A DNA stretch of 30,499 nucleotides, taken from Sphaerochaeta sp. UBA5849 (GTDB taxonomy: Bacteria; Spirochaetota; Spirochaetia; Sphaerochaetales; Sphaerochaetaceae). Positions 14,277 to 22,569 of this stretch are shown here, piece after piece. Location of the stretch: contig DJGJ01000074.1 of NCBI GenBank assembly GCA_002432715.1, positions 45,163 through 75,661 on the forward strand, written 5' to 3'. Below the pieces are notes generated by a model. It had not been told where the DNA came from and searched no databases. It was given only the letters and a program-made list of their open reading frames with translations. Every line of letters starts with the position of its first letter. Position 1 is the stretch's first letter. Both the position numbers and the translations under genes were made by a program.

Positions 14277-14831
14277 TCAAAGATCCTTGTAGGATACGTC
14301 GAGGTCCAAATCACGAGGCCGGTCCACATACATCGGAAGGCCTGTAACGGCTGCAATGGCCTGCAATGAGGACTCGGTTCTTCCCCCTGAAGTTTTTTCG
14401 GCAATAACCTCGATTGTTTTGACCTGATCATCCTTCAGTCTGAGGGACAGGACCATCATTGCCCTGAGACGACGCTTGGTCGGTTTTGCATTTTTGTCGC
14501 TGCTTCCCCTGACAAAGTGGGTAAGCTCCAACCGCTCCACCTCCGAAAACGAGAACGTCTCTCGTTTGCAAATCCAAGCAAACCCGTAGATGCTCGTAAC
14601 CGTATTGTCCTGCGTGTTGAAGTACCAGCTGTCCCGGTAGAGTGTACCGGCAAGACTGAGCAATATCAGGACAGGAATATGGGGCATGGTGATCAACCTT
14701 ACCCCTTCAGCGATGTTCAGCGATAGGCCCCAGATGAGAAAGAGGGTAAATACCAGACACAGGATATGAAATGTACGGGTAATTCCATAAACAATTCCAT
14801 CATGTTTTCTATAGGTAGTGTGTCGTACCAT
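14277..14831 (-). CDS. Hypothetical two-helix membrane protein
   Basis: A 184-residue protein I do not recognise. Residues about 13-38 and 48-65 are hydrophobic membrane helices. The rest is a soluble region beginning YFNTQDNTVTSIYGFAW and containing SEVERLELTHFV, then a basic stretch KPTKRRLRA and beta-rich sequence. This helical-hairpin plus beta layout resembles bacterial PH-like membrane proteins, but that is only an impression. The ATG has GAGG about 7 nt upstream. It sits antisense between oppF and oppA, splitting the transporter locus. A CAGTATACTG palindrome (14854-14863) lies in its upstream region. Confidence 0.75.
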   Translation of the reverse strand: MVRHTTYRKHDGIVYGITRTFHILCLVFTLFLIWGLSLNIAEGVRLITMPHIPVLILLSLAGTLYRDSWYFNTQDNTVTSIYGFAWICKRETFSFSEVERLELTHFVRGSSDKNAKPTKRRLRAMMVLSLRLKDDQVKTIEVIAEKTSGGRTESSLQAIAAVTGLPMYVDRPRDLDLDVSYKDL

Positions 14832-15050
14832 GCAGCACCTCGCAATATCATATCAGTATACTGTATTCTTGTACTCTGGTCATGGGCAAGCCCTCCTGTA
14901 ATGTATGCAAAAAATGCATAAATTCAATGTGAATCATCCAGTCCAAGCCTGTTTTCAGCCAAACCTATTTGCGTTTTCTCTTGATTCATGGTTTAATGTG
15001 ATTTAAGCTAAGTTGAACGTTTACACTTAGAATTACAAGGAGATATGTCT
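14832..15050. promoter_or_regulatory. Divergent control region upstream of oppA
   Basis: A 219 nt gap without supported coding sequence. It holds CAGTATACTG (14854-14863), an inverted repeat TATGCA-AAAAA-TGCATA (14904-14920), and the oppA promoter and ribosome binding site. TGCATAAAT here is shared with the oppB upstream region. Confidence 0.55.
14969..14997 (+). promoter_or_regulatory. Candidate oppA promoter
   Basis: TTGCGT (14969-14974), a 17 nt spacer and TTTAAT (14992-14997), a near-consensus -10. It leaves a leader of about 45 nt to the oppA start. Confidence 0.5.
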
Positions 15051-16754
15051 ATGAAGAAATTTCTGGCTATCATGCTTTGCGTCCTGCTTGTAAGTGCCCT
15101 CTTTATTTCCTGTGGAAAGAAGGAAGAAGCACCTGCACCGGCCGCAACCACGACGCCGGCACCTGCAGCTCCGGCTCCCGCTCCTGCTGTAACGGCTGCT
15201 CCGGCACCGGCACCCGCCGCCCCGGCTCCTGCAGCTGTGGCTAAAGATGAGATCGTATTCCGCATCACCAATGGTGCTGAACCCGAATCCTTGGACCCCG
15301 CACTCATTCAGGGTGTTCCCGAGCACAGAATTTTCGAGGCTCTCTTCGAAGGTCTGGTGGCAAACGATCCTGAGACTGCCCTTGCAGTCCCCGGCGTTGC
15401 TGAAAGCTGGGAAGCCAATGAAGACGGAACCCAATATACTTTCAAGCTTCGCAAGAACGCCGTATGGTCCGATGGAAAGCCCATCACCGCCCATGATGTC
15501 GTATACAGCTGGCTGAGGATTTTGGATCCCGCAACCGCCGGTCCCTATGCTTGGTTCCCCTGCATGTTCCTTGCCGGTGCATCCGAGTTCAACGCTGGAG
15601 AGGCTGGTCCCGAGGCTGTCGGTATCCGCGCCCTTGACGACTACACCTTCCAGATGGACCTCATCGGACCGCTTCCGTATGCAGTCGATGCCCTGACCCA
15701 CTACAGCTTCGCAATCGTTCCCAAGCACGCCATCGAGAAGTTCGGCAGCGCTTGGACCGATCCCGCCAACTTCGTAGGAAACGGCCCGTTCGTGCTCACC
15801 GATCGTGTTGCACAGACCTCCATCACCGTTTCCAAGAACCCGAAGTACTGGGATGCAGATGCAGTAAAGCTTGACAAGGTCATCTTCTACTCCTCCGACA
15901 GCGATACCACCAACTACAACATGTACCTCAACGGCGAGATTGACTGGGCAACCAACGTTCCCCCGGATCAGCTCAACGCCGCACAGATGCGCGACGACTT
16001 CCAGCTCGCCCCGCAGCTTGCAACCTACTACTATGTATTCCAGACCCAGAAAGCTCCGATCAACAACGTGCTGGTCAGAAAGGCTCTCTCCTATGCTGTC
16101 GACCGCGAAGCACTGGTTGAAGGCGTGACCAAGGCCGGACAGATTCCTGCTTGGGGCATTGTATCCCCGATGGCCGGATACCCCGCACTAGAGTTCCCGT
16201 TTGAGACCATGGACGAAGCCATCTCGAAGGCTCAGGACATGCTTGCACAGGCTGGATATCCCAACGGTGCCGGCTTCCCGACTGTTTCCATCCTCTACAA
16301 CACCAACGAGGGTCACAAGCAGATTGCTGAATTCATTCAGCAGGAGTGGAAGAACAACCTGGGCATCAACGTAGTGCTTGAGAACCAAGAATGGCAGACC
16401 TACCTCTCCAATCGTAACGAAGGCAACTTCCAGGTTGCACGCGCCGGATGGGTTGGTGACTACCAGGATCCGAACACCTTCCTCGACATGTTCATCACCG
16501 GTGCCGGCATGAACGGCGGAAAGTACTCCAACGAGGTCTATGACGTCCTGATCAACGAAGCAGCAAGAATGCCCGCCGGGGAGGACCGCTTTGGTGTTCT
16601 GCGGACCGCTGAGGACATCATGATCAACGAAGACCAGGCTATCATGCCTCTCTACTACTACGTAACGATCAACATGATCGATACCAACAAGTGGGGCGGA
16701 TGGTACAACAACACCATGGATTACCATCCGGTCAAGGACATCTACCTCAAGTAG
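15051..16754 (+). CDS. oppA: Oligopeptide-binding lipoprotein OppA
   Basis: Extracytoplasmic receptor delivering peptides to OppBCDF; 567 residues of the family 5 solute-binding type. It has a lipoprotein signal peptide MKKFLAIMLCVLLVSALFIS followed by the lipidated cysteine of SCGKKEE. An Ala/Pro-rich flexible linker spans about residues 26-63. The mature domain opens FRITNGAEPESLDPAL and contains the family blocks YTFKLRKNAVWSDGKPITA and NGPFVLTDR. I took the ATG at 15051, 8 nt after AAGGAG, over one at 15045 that is only 2 nt away. Own promoter and strong terminator suggest higher expression than the rest of the transporter. Confidence 0.95.
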   Translation: MKKFLAIMLCVLLVSALFISCGKKEEAPAPAATTTPAPAAPAPAPAVTAAPAPAPAAPAPAAVAKDEIVFRITNGAEPESLDPALIQGVPEHRIFEALFEGLVANDPETALAVPGVAESWEANEDGTQYTFKLRKNAVWSDGKPITAHDVVYSWLRILDPATAGPYAWFPCMFLAGASEFNAGEAGPEAVGIRALDDYTFQMDLIGPLPYAVDALTHYSFAIVPKHAIEKFGSAWTDPANFVGNGPFVLTDRVAQTSITVSKNPKYWDADAVKLDKVIFYSSDSDTTNYNMYLNGEIDWATNVPPDQLNAAQMRDDFQLAPQLATYYYVFQTQKAPINNVLVRKALSYAVDREALVEGVTKAGQIPAWGIVSPMAGYPALEFPFETMDEAISKAQDMLAQAGYPNGAGFPTVSILYNTNEGHKQIAEFIQQEWKNNLGINVVLENQEWQTYLSNRNEGNFQVARAGWVGDYQDPNTFLDMFITGAGMNGGKYSNEVYDVLINEAARMPAGEDRFGVLRTAEDIMINEDQAIMPLYYYVTINMIDTNKWGGWYNNTMDYHPVKDIYLK

Positions 16755-16775
16755 TTGTACATTCACAGCATTTTC

Positions 16776-16807
16776 GATCCCCGGGTTTTCCCGGGGATCT
16801 TCTTTTT
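16776..16807 (+). terminator. Terminator of oppA
   Basis: Perfect 10 bp stem GATCCCCGGG (16776-16785) with CCCGGGGATC (16790-16799), a TTTT loop and a T-rich tail. Confidence 0.92.
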
Positions 16808-16822
16808 GCCGCCTTCCATTCC

Positions 16823-16851
16823 TTGACATCCACCACCCGCCTTCCTAGAAT
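16823..16851 (+). promoter_or_regulatory. Strong sigma-70-like promoter for the 16888 gene and perhaps hppA
   Basis: TTGACA (16823-16828, consensus), an exact 17 nt spacer and TAGAAT (16846-16851). This is the best-matching promoter in the window. The start of transcription would be about 30 nt before the 16888 gene. Confidence 0.75.
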
Positions 16852-16887
16852 AATATTAATTGAGGGAATGCAATACAGGAGGGTACC

Positions 16888-17247
16888 ATGTTCAGCTTTC
16901 AGGCATGTTCGCCTTGGTTGCTGGTTATCATCGGCCTGGTTTTGTATCTTTTCGGCTCCCCAATGCAACCGATTGCCGGCCCTCTGAATCTTGCGGCGGA
17001 AAGCACTTCTTCCCAGCTTTCGGCTATTCATCAAACCTTGCAGCAGGACTTGATCAGCGAGACGTCGGAGGCATATCCAAACAAGGCAAGACTGAGCTGG
17101 GCATCCTGGATGAGTGTAGTCTGCACCATCGCGGCAATTGCAATTTCATTCAAACACCACAGATACGAACACCTTTCAGGCCGCTTACCCACCTCCCAGG
17201 CTTATCTTGTAGTCTACATGCATGACCGAGATGGGAAAAAACGCTGA
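16888..17247 (+). CDS. Small hypothetical membrane protein upstream of the pyrophosphatase
   Basis: A 119-residue protein without a recognisable family. Residues about 10-24 (WLLVIIGLVLYLFG) and 73-86 (WMSVVCTIAAIAIS) are hydrophobic helices. Between them lies a polar, probably helical loop (STSSQLSAIHQTLQQDLISE); the basic C-terminal tail ends HDRDGKKR. AGGAGG precedes the ATG at good spacing, and a near-consensus promoter lies just upstream, which supports real expression. The pyrophosphatase starts 93 nt downstream with no clear terminator between, so the two may be co-transcribed. A functional link to the pump is inference only. Confidence 0.65.
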   Translation: MFSFQACSPWLLVIIGLVLYLFGSPMQPIAGPLNLAAESTSSQLSAIHQTLQQDLISETSEAYPNKARLSWASWMSVVCTIAAIAISFKHHRYEHLSGRLPTSQAYLVVYMHDRDGKKR

Positions 17248-17340
17248 GCATGGTCCCTTTGCAATGGTAGGCCATTGGGTCTGCCTTTTTCCTTTGAGAA
17301 CTCATCATGGTGCACAGCACCTTACAAGGTAGGTATGTAT

Positions 17341-19419
17341 ATGATTACCATTATTCAGCTGGTTTCAATAGCAATAGCACTGCTCGCCTTCGGCATGGCT
17401 TTCTGGTTGTACACCTGGGTCAAGGCCCAGCCGGCCGGAAATAGCAAGGTCGAACATATTGGATCGTACATCCAAAGAGGTGCCAATACATTTTTGAGGA
17501 GGGAGTACACAATCCTGGCCTGCTTTACCGGCATCGTCGCACTTGCAATCCTCCTCTTCATCCCCACCCCAATCTGGAATGGAGCCTTGGACAACGTTAT
17601 CATGGCCGTTTCGTTTCTCGCTGGAGCCGCCTTTTCCGCCCTGGCAGGCAAAGTCGGCATCCAAGTGGCGACCATCGCCAATCGCAAAGCCGCAACAGCA
17701 TCACAGACCGGCATCAAGTTCGCCTTCCTTGCAGGCTTTCGAGGTGGAGCGGTCATGGGCATGGCGGTTGTGGGCACCAGTTTGCTGGGAGTAACCCTCG
17801 TCCTCATGATTACAAACGATGCAACAGCCATTCTTGGATTCAGTTTTGGTGCCAGTTCATTGGCCTTGTTCGCCAAGGCTGGAGGAGGAATTTTCACCAA
17901 GACTGCAGATATCAGCGCAGACCTCGTCGGGAAGGTGGAACTCGGAATCCCCGAGGACGATCCACGAAACCCGGCTGTCATTGCAGACAATGTCGGTGAC
18001 AATGTGGGAGATGTGGCAGGTATGGGAGCCGACCTGTTTGACTCCAATGTCGCCAGCATGGCAGCGGCTTTGGTGATGGGCATCTCCCTCGACGCAGGAA
18101 CCTCCACCAAGAATGTCTCCACCGTATTTTGCTTTGCAGCCCTGGGCCTTCTTGCTTCCATCATCGGAGTCGGAACGGCAAAAATGGGAAAGTCGGATAA
18201 TCCCAACCATGCGCTGAACAGCAGCACCTATGTGACCACAACCTTGTATATCGTATTTACCGCACTTGCAACCCAACTGCTTGGCATCTCCTGGCGGTTG
18301 TGGACAGCGGCGATCATCGGCCTTGGAGTCGGGACCATCATAGGCATCGCCAGCGACTACTTTACCAATGACGAGAAGCATCCCGTCCATCATGTTGCAA
18401 AAGCGTCAGAAAATGGTCCGGCATTCACCATTCTAGGCGGAGCGTCCTATGGATTTCTCAGTGTATTTCCGTCAATGGCAGGAATAGCGGCGGCTGCATT
18501 GGCGGCGTATCTTGTCTGCGATCCGCTTGGCCCAGGCTATGCCATGTTCGGCATCTCCATGGCAGCTGTCGGCATGCTCTCCATTGTCGGCATGATCATA
18601 TCCAACGACGCATACGGCCCTATTGTCGACAATGCCCGCGGGTTGGTTGAGATGGCAAACCTGGGAGACAAGGCCTTGGCGATAACCGACTCACTCGATA
18701 GTGCCGGCAACACGGTAAAAGCAGTGACCAAAGGCTTCGCCATCGCAGCAGCCGGACTGACCGTCATCGCCCTGCTCGGGGCTTTCATGACAGAAGTCAA
18801 CGAGGCTGCCGAAGCTTTGGGGATGGGAGAACAATTCTTGAGCGGGTTCGATATCATGAATCCGTATGTCTTTTTCGGCCTCTTGGTGGGAGCCGCCATT
18901 CCTGCAGTATTCAGTGCAATGCTGATATTGGGAGTCGACCGGAATGCACAGCGCATGATCGCCGAAATCCACCGTCAATTCAAAACGATCAAAGGCTTGA
19001 AAGAGGGGGTTGAAGGGGTGGTGCCCGAGTATGACCGGTGCATCGATATTGCTACCGTCGGCGCTCTGAAAGAGCTGATCCCTGCCGGGCTCATGGCCAT
19101 TATTGCGACATTGCTGGTAGGGTTCATCGGCGGCGTGCAAGCCATCGGAGGATTTCTGGCGGGAAACATTGTCAGCGGCCTTCTCTTGGCCCTCTTCATG
19201 TCCAACAGTGGAGGGCTCTGGGACAACACCAAAAAGTATATCGAGTCGGGCAATTTTGGAGGAAGAGGTTCCGATGCCCATAAGGCGGCCGTCGTCGGAG
19301 ATACCGTAGGCGATCCCTTCAAGGATACCGCCGGACCATCGATCAACACACAGATCACCGTCGTCTCACTCGTCTCCTCGCTGATGTCCACGGTGTTTCT
19401 CACCACGTCGTTGTTCTAA
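17341..19419 (+). CDS. hppA: Membrane-bound, ion-pumping pyrophosphatase, K+-independent H+-type
   Basis: Integral inner-membrane pump that couples pyrophosphate hydrolysis to cation export; 692 residues, about 16 membrane helices. The substrate site is clear: DISADLVGKVELGIPEDDP near residue 190 and ADNVGDNVGDVAGMGADLF just after, with a second acidic set near the C terminus (GDTVGDPFKDTAGPS). The subclass motif reads GNTVKAVTKG with lysine at 460 and threonine at 463. K+-dependent enzymes have alanine and glycine there, so this one should be K+-independent and proton-pumping. I chose the ATG at 17341, 8 nt after AAGGTAGG; a second ATG at 17335 is too close. A perfect hairpin follows the stop. 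Confidence 0.95.
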   Translation: MITIIQLVSIAIALLAFGMAFWLYTWVKAQPAGNSKVEHIGSYIQRGANTFLRREYTILACFTGIVALAILLFIPTPIWNGALDNVIMAVSFLAGAAFSALAGKVGIQVATIANRKAATASQTGIKFAFLAGFRGGAVMGMAVVGTSLLGVTLVLMITNDATAILGFSFGASSLALFAKAGGGIFTKTADISADLVGKVELGIPEDDPRNPAVIADNVGDNVGDVAGMGADLFDSNVASMAAALVMGISLDAGTSTKNVSTVFCFAALGLLASIIGVGTAKMGKSDNPNHALNSSTYVTTTLYIVFTALATQLLGISWRLWTAAIIGLGVGTIIGIASDYFTNDEKHPVHHVAKASENGPAFTILGGASYGFLSVFPSMAGIAAAALAAYLVCDPLGPGYAMFGISMAAVGMLSIVGMIISNDAYGPIVDNARGLVEMANLGDKALAITDSLDSAGNTVKAVTKGFAIAAAGLTVIALLGAFMTEVNEAAEALGMGEQFLSGFDIMNPYVFFGLLVGAAIPAVFSAMLILGVDRNAQRMIAEIHRQFKTIKGLKEGVEGVVPEYDRCIDIATVGALKELIPAGLMAIIATLLVGFIGGVQAIGGFLAGNIVSGLLLALFMSNSGGLWDNTKKYIESGNFGGRGSDAHKAAVVGDTVGDPFKDTAGPSINTQITVVSLVSSLMSTVFLTTSLF

Positions 19420-19424
19420 ATCCC

Positions 19425-19459
19425 AAGCAGGCCCTTATTGCAGGGCCTGCTTCCGTTTT
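19425..19459 (+). terminator. Terminator of hppA
   Basis: Perfect 10 bp stem AAGCAGGCCC (19425-19434) with GGGCCTGCTT (19443-19452), an 8 nt loop, then CCGTTTT. Confidence 0.88.
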
Positions 19460-19462
19460 AGC

Positions 19463-19491
19463 TGGACTGAAAGGGCGGTGTTCGGTATAGT
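19463..19491 (+). promoter_or_regulatory. Candidate promoter of the threonine aldolase operon
   Basis: TGGACT (19463-19468), a 17 nt spacer and TATAGT (19486-19491), directly after the hppA terminator and 24 nt before the start codon. Confidence 0.55.
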
Positions 19492-19515
19492 TTTACAGAA
19501 GCAGGAGGAGCGAGC

Positions 19516-20541
19516 ATGCAGGTATTTGACCTCAGAAGTGATACGATTACAAAACCCACCTTGGAAATGAGAAAAGCAATGGCCGCTGCTGAAGTCGGGG
19601 ATGATGTCTATCGGGAAGACCCCACCACGACCAAACTCGAAAAACTGGCAGCCGAGCTTACCGGAAAAGAACAAGCTCTCTTTGTCTCTTCGGGGAGCAT
19701 GGGCAATCTTATCAGCCTGTACATCCAGGCAGGACGGACCAAGGAAGTCCTGTGTGCAGCCAACAGCCATATCATCCAGCATGAGATCGGCTCCATTGCA
19801 GCCATAGCCGGAGCCCTGCCGATCACCGTTCATGCACCTCGGGGAGTGCTCAACGCAACCGATCTCCAATCCTTGGTCAAGCAAGGTTCCTACGATATGG
19901 CTGCTACGGCCCTCATCGAGGTGGAGAATACTATCGGAGGATACTGCTACCCTCTTGAGAACCTTGAGATGATCAAGGACTTTGCATCCACCCACAACCT
20001 GAAGGTTCATATGGATGGAGCGAGGATCTTCAATGCACAGGCAGCCACCGGTATTTCGGTCAAGACCTATGCCAAGTATGCCGACACCATCACCTTCTGC
20101 CTCTCCAAGGGTCTGGGCTGCCCGGTGGGAAGCATGCTCTGCGGAAACAAGGAGTTCATTTCCCAAGCCCTTACCGTACGCAAGCTGCTCGGAGGGGGCA
20201 TGCGGCAAACCGGCATTCTCGCTGCTGCAGGGCTCTATGCCCTCCAGCATCATGTCGACCGCCTGAAGGACGACCATGCACACGCAAAGGCGATCGCCGA
20301 CACCCTGGTCAAGACCGGATGGGCTGAAGTGGATATCCAGGGAGTGCAGACCAACATCATATTCTTCACCGTCCCATCTTGCAGCGCCCAAGATGTAGTG
20401 AAGAAGCTTGCGCGCATCGGCATCCTGGCAAACACGGAAGGAGAGAGTGTGCGTCTGGTCACCAATCTCGACCTAAGCGATGAAGACACCCAAAATGTCT
20501 GCTCCCTGCTCTCATCATTCGACCCCGGGGCCCTTGCATGA
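19516..20541 (+). CDS. ltaE: Low-specificity L-threonine aldolase
   Basis: PLP enzyme cleaving L-threonine or allo-threonine to glycine and acetaldehyde; cytoplasmic; 341 residues, the usual length. It begins with the family hallmark DLRSDTITKPT and EVGDDVYREDPT. PLP-contacting residues lie in SSGSMGNL and HMDGARIFNA, and the Schiff-base lysine is K198 in CLSKGLGCPVGS. GGAGGAG precedes the ATG. The stop overlaps the start of the next gene by 4 nt. Fold-type I beta-eliminating relatives exist, but the N-terminal pattern fits aldolases best. Confidence 0.92.
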   Translation: MQVFDLRSDTITKPTLEMRKAMAAAEVGDDVYREDPTTTKLEKLAAELTGKEQALFVSSGSMGNLISLYIQAGRTKEVLCAANSHIIQHEIGSIAAIAGALPITVHAPRGVLNATDLQSLVKQGSYDMAATALIEVENTIGGYCYPLENLEMIKDFASTHNLKVHMDGARIFNAQAATGISVKTYAKYADTITFCLSKGLGCPVGSMLCGNKEFISQALTVRKLLGGGMRQTGILAAAGLYALQHHVDRLKDDHAHAKAIADTLVKTGWAEVDIQGVQTNIIFFTVPSCSAQDVVKKLARIGILANTEGESVRLVTNLDLSDEDTQNVCSLLSSFDPGALA

Positions 20542-21332
20542 AAACAACACTCATCTGTTTTTCCGGAACGGGAAACAGCTATTACATCGCAAAGCGTCTT
20601 GCTTCGGAGCTTGGCGACTGCCGGATTTTGATGATCCCGCACCTGATGCAAAACCAGGCATTCGAACTTACCGAGCAGGTCGGCTTTGTATTTCCCGTCT
20701 ATAAAGGGTTTCCTCCCAATCTGGTAACCCATTTCATCCAGGAAGTTTTTGCAAAACAAGACCTGGGTCCGGTCAAGTACCTCTTCCAGATAGCCACTCG
20801 GTACATGTTCCAAGCATACACCTTCCAGGCCATGGATGTGGTGGTCAGGGAAGCCGGGGCGATCACCAGCTATGTCAACCATGTAGTCATGCCTGATGGA
20901 TATGTTCCGTTGCTGGCCGCTCCCACAGAAGGGAAAATCGACGAACTCTATGCAAAAGCCGATAGGAAGATTGCAGAAATCGCCAAGGATATCAAGCAGG
21001 AACAGATCAGGCTTCCCTTCCGTCCGCCGTTCAGCCGGCTTGCCATCAACCACTTCATGGTACCCATCCATCGCGCCTTCATGGACACGGCCCTCGATTT
21101 CACCGTCACCGATGCCTGCATTTCCTGCGGCCTGTGCTATCGCATGTGCCCTTCCTTCAACATCGAGATGGTGAACGGCAAACCTGAATTCGACAGGGCC
21201 TGTACCGGCTGCCTGGGCTGTTACCACCGCTGCCCGACCCAGGCTATTGTTTTCAAACAGAAGGTGAAAAACGGAAGGTATCCCAATCCGCGTTCGACCT
21301 ACACCGTGGAGTATCGCCCTGATGCAGTATAA
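20538..21332 (+). CDS. EFR1-type protein: flavodoxin-like domain fused to a 2[4Fe-4S] ferredoxin domain
   Basis: Predicted electron carrier of 264 residues. The N terminus is flavodoxin-like with the FMN phosphate loop FSGTGNSYYIAK (8-19) and a GFVFPVYKGFPP segment. Residues 194-232 hold two ferredoxin motifs: C194-x2-C197-x2-C200-x3-C204-P and C222-x2-C225-x2-C228-x3-C232-P. All eight cluster cysteines are present. Its ATG overlaps the aldolase stop, and its end overlaps the next gene by 11 nt, so the three are translationally coupled. The redox partner is unknown; a low-potential role in amino acid fermentation is inference. Confidence 0.88.
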   Translation: MKTTLICFSGTGNSYYIAKRLASELGDCRILMIPHLMQNQAFELTEQVGFVFPVYKGFPPNLVTHFIQEVFAKQDLGPVKYLFQIATRYMFQAYTFQAMDVVVREAGAITSYVNHVVMPDGYVPLLAAPTEGKIDELYAKADRKIAEIAKDIKQEQIRLPFRPPFSRLAINHFMVPIHRAFMDTALDFTVTDACISCGLCYRMCPSFNIEMVNGKPEFDRACTGCLGCYHRCPTQAIVFKQKVKNGRYPNPRSTYTVEYRPDAV

Positions 21333-22569
21333 TTTTGATCGGTCGGTCGACCGCCGTTCATCACTCTCCGTCAAGTGGAACAAGGAAGCAATCAAGAGCC
21401 TGTGCGGAAATCCTGATGCAGAACCGTTTTGGGTTGCAGACATGGATTTTCCTGTCGCTGCCGAGGTAGCACAAAAAGCACGAAACCTCAGCGAACACGC
21501 CATCTTCGGCTATCCGTATGCCAACAACCAACGGCAAGTCTTCTGTGCATGGGCAAAGGCACGTCATCAGATGGATATCCAGCCCGCCCAAGTGGTGATC
21601 AGCCAGGGAGTGCTCACCAGCATCGCAGTGCTGGTGGAGCTGCTTAGCAATGAGGGGGACGGTATCATCATACCGCTCCCCGCTTATCAGCCGTTCATCA
21701 GGATTGTCAACAACCTGCACCGGAATGTACTAGGCTGGCCCCTGCTATACAACCGGGACAGTCATATATTCAGCCTTGACTGGGATGCCTATGAACAACT
21801 CTGCAAGCAAGCCAAGATCCTGATCTTCTGTTCCCCCCAGAACCCCACGGGGTTGGTGTTTTCCGAGCAGGAGCTTGTCCGCCTCTGCGGCATCGCCAAG
21901 CAGAACAACGTTGTCATCATCTGCGATGAGATTCATGCAGACCTGAGCTATGGCAAGCACATCACGCTGCTCGAACCTGCAAGGCAGGTCGGCTGTGAAG
22001 CCGTGGTCTGCATGGCTCCCTCAAAGACCTTCAACATCGCCGGGGAGCACTACTCGGTCACCTTGTTCAACAATCCCGACATGAAGCAGCGCTACTTGAC
22101 CCGTCTCGAGCAGCTCTTCATCGCCGAGCCTTCCCTGGTTGCCACAACCCTCGCCCTTGCCTCCTATCAAAGCGGGGCAAAATGGCTTGACGAGTTGCTC
22201 GTCTATTTGCAGAAGAACGCAGACATCATTGAGAACACGTTGCAAAAGGAAGTCCCTTCCCTTGTTTTCATCAAACCCCGGGCTTCATTCATCGGCTTGT
22301 TGGACTGCTCGGCCATCCTTGACCTGGTTGAACGCGATGCACAGGCACATCCACAGCTCTATGACAGCTCAACCAGTGCCCAGGGAGGCCTGCTCTCCCG
22401 GTTTTTCGGCCAACGGGCAAACCTGGCCTTCAACGACGGGACCTGGTTCGGAGGGACGGCTTACCGCCAGTTCGTTCGACTGAACTTCGGTACGCAGCGT
22501 TCAAATGTTGAACGCGCATTGAACCTCATCAAGGAAGCGGTTGCTTTCCTGGAAGCAACCTACCGCTGA
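21322..22569 (+). CDS. PatB/MalY-family PLP aminotransferase, putative cystathionine beta-lyase / C-S lyase
   Basis: Class I/II-fold PLP enzyme of 415 residues, probably cleaving C-S bonds of cystathionine or cysteine to pyruvate, ammonia and a thiol. Family features: SLSVKWNKEAI and PFWVADMDFPVAAEV at the N terminus, IFGYPYAN, the PAYQPF loop, CSPQNPTG and CDEIHADL for PLP contacts, then the Schiff-base lysine K235 in APSKTFNIAG and a terminal RLNFGTQRSNVERAL. It overlaps the preceding gene by 11 nt. No strong ribosome binding site is needed if coupled. Its 3' end overlaps the convergent SGNH hydrolase gene by 10 nt. Substrate is a family-level guess. Confidence 0.88.
   Translation: MQYNFDRSVDRRSSLSVKWNKEAIKSLCGNPDAEPFWVADMDFPVAAEVAQKARNLSEHAIFGYPYANNQRQVFCAWAKARHQMDIQPAQVVISQGVLTSIAVLVELLSNEGDGIIIPLPAYQPFIRIVNNLHRNVLGWPLLYNRDSHIFSLDWDAYEQLCKQAKILIFCSPQNPTGLVFSEQELVRLCGIAKQNNVVIICDEIHADLSYGKHITLLEPARQVGCEAVVCMAPSKTFNIAGEHYSVTLFNNPDMKQRYLTRLEQLFIAEPSLVATTLALASYQSGAKWLDELLVYLQKNADIIENTLQKEVPSLVFIKPRASFIGLLDCSAILDLVERDAQAHPQLYDSSTSAQGGLLSRFFGQRANLAFNDGTWFGGTAYRQFVRLNFGTQRSNVERALNLIKEAVAFLEATYR

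Noticed and set aside
15127..15243. Repetitive GCA/CCG-type codons near the oppA start, possibly a tandem repeat
   Set aside because: This is the Ala/Pro-rich linker after the lipoprotein signal; units are irregular and need no repeat-element explanation.
20250..21503. A 417-codon minus-strand open frame over the aldolase, flavodoxin and PatB genes
   Set aside because: It crosses three real plus-strand genes and lacks family signatures.
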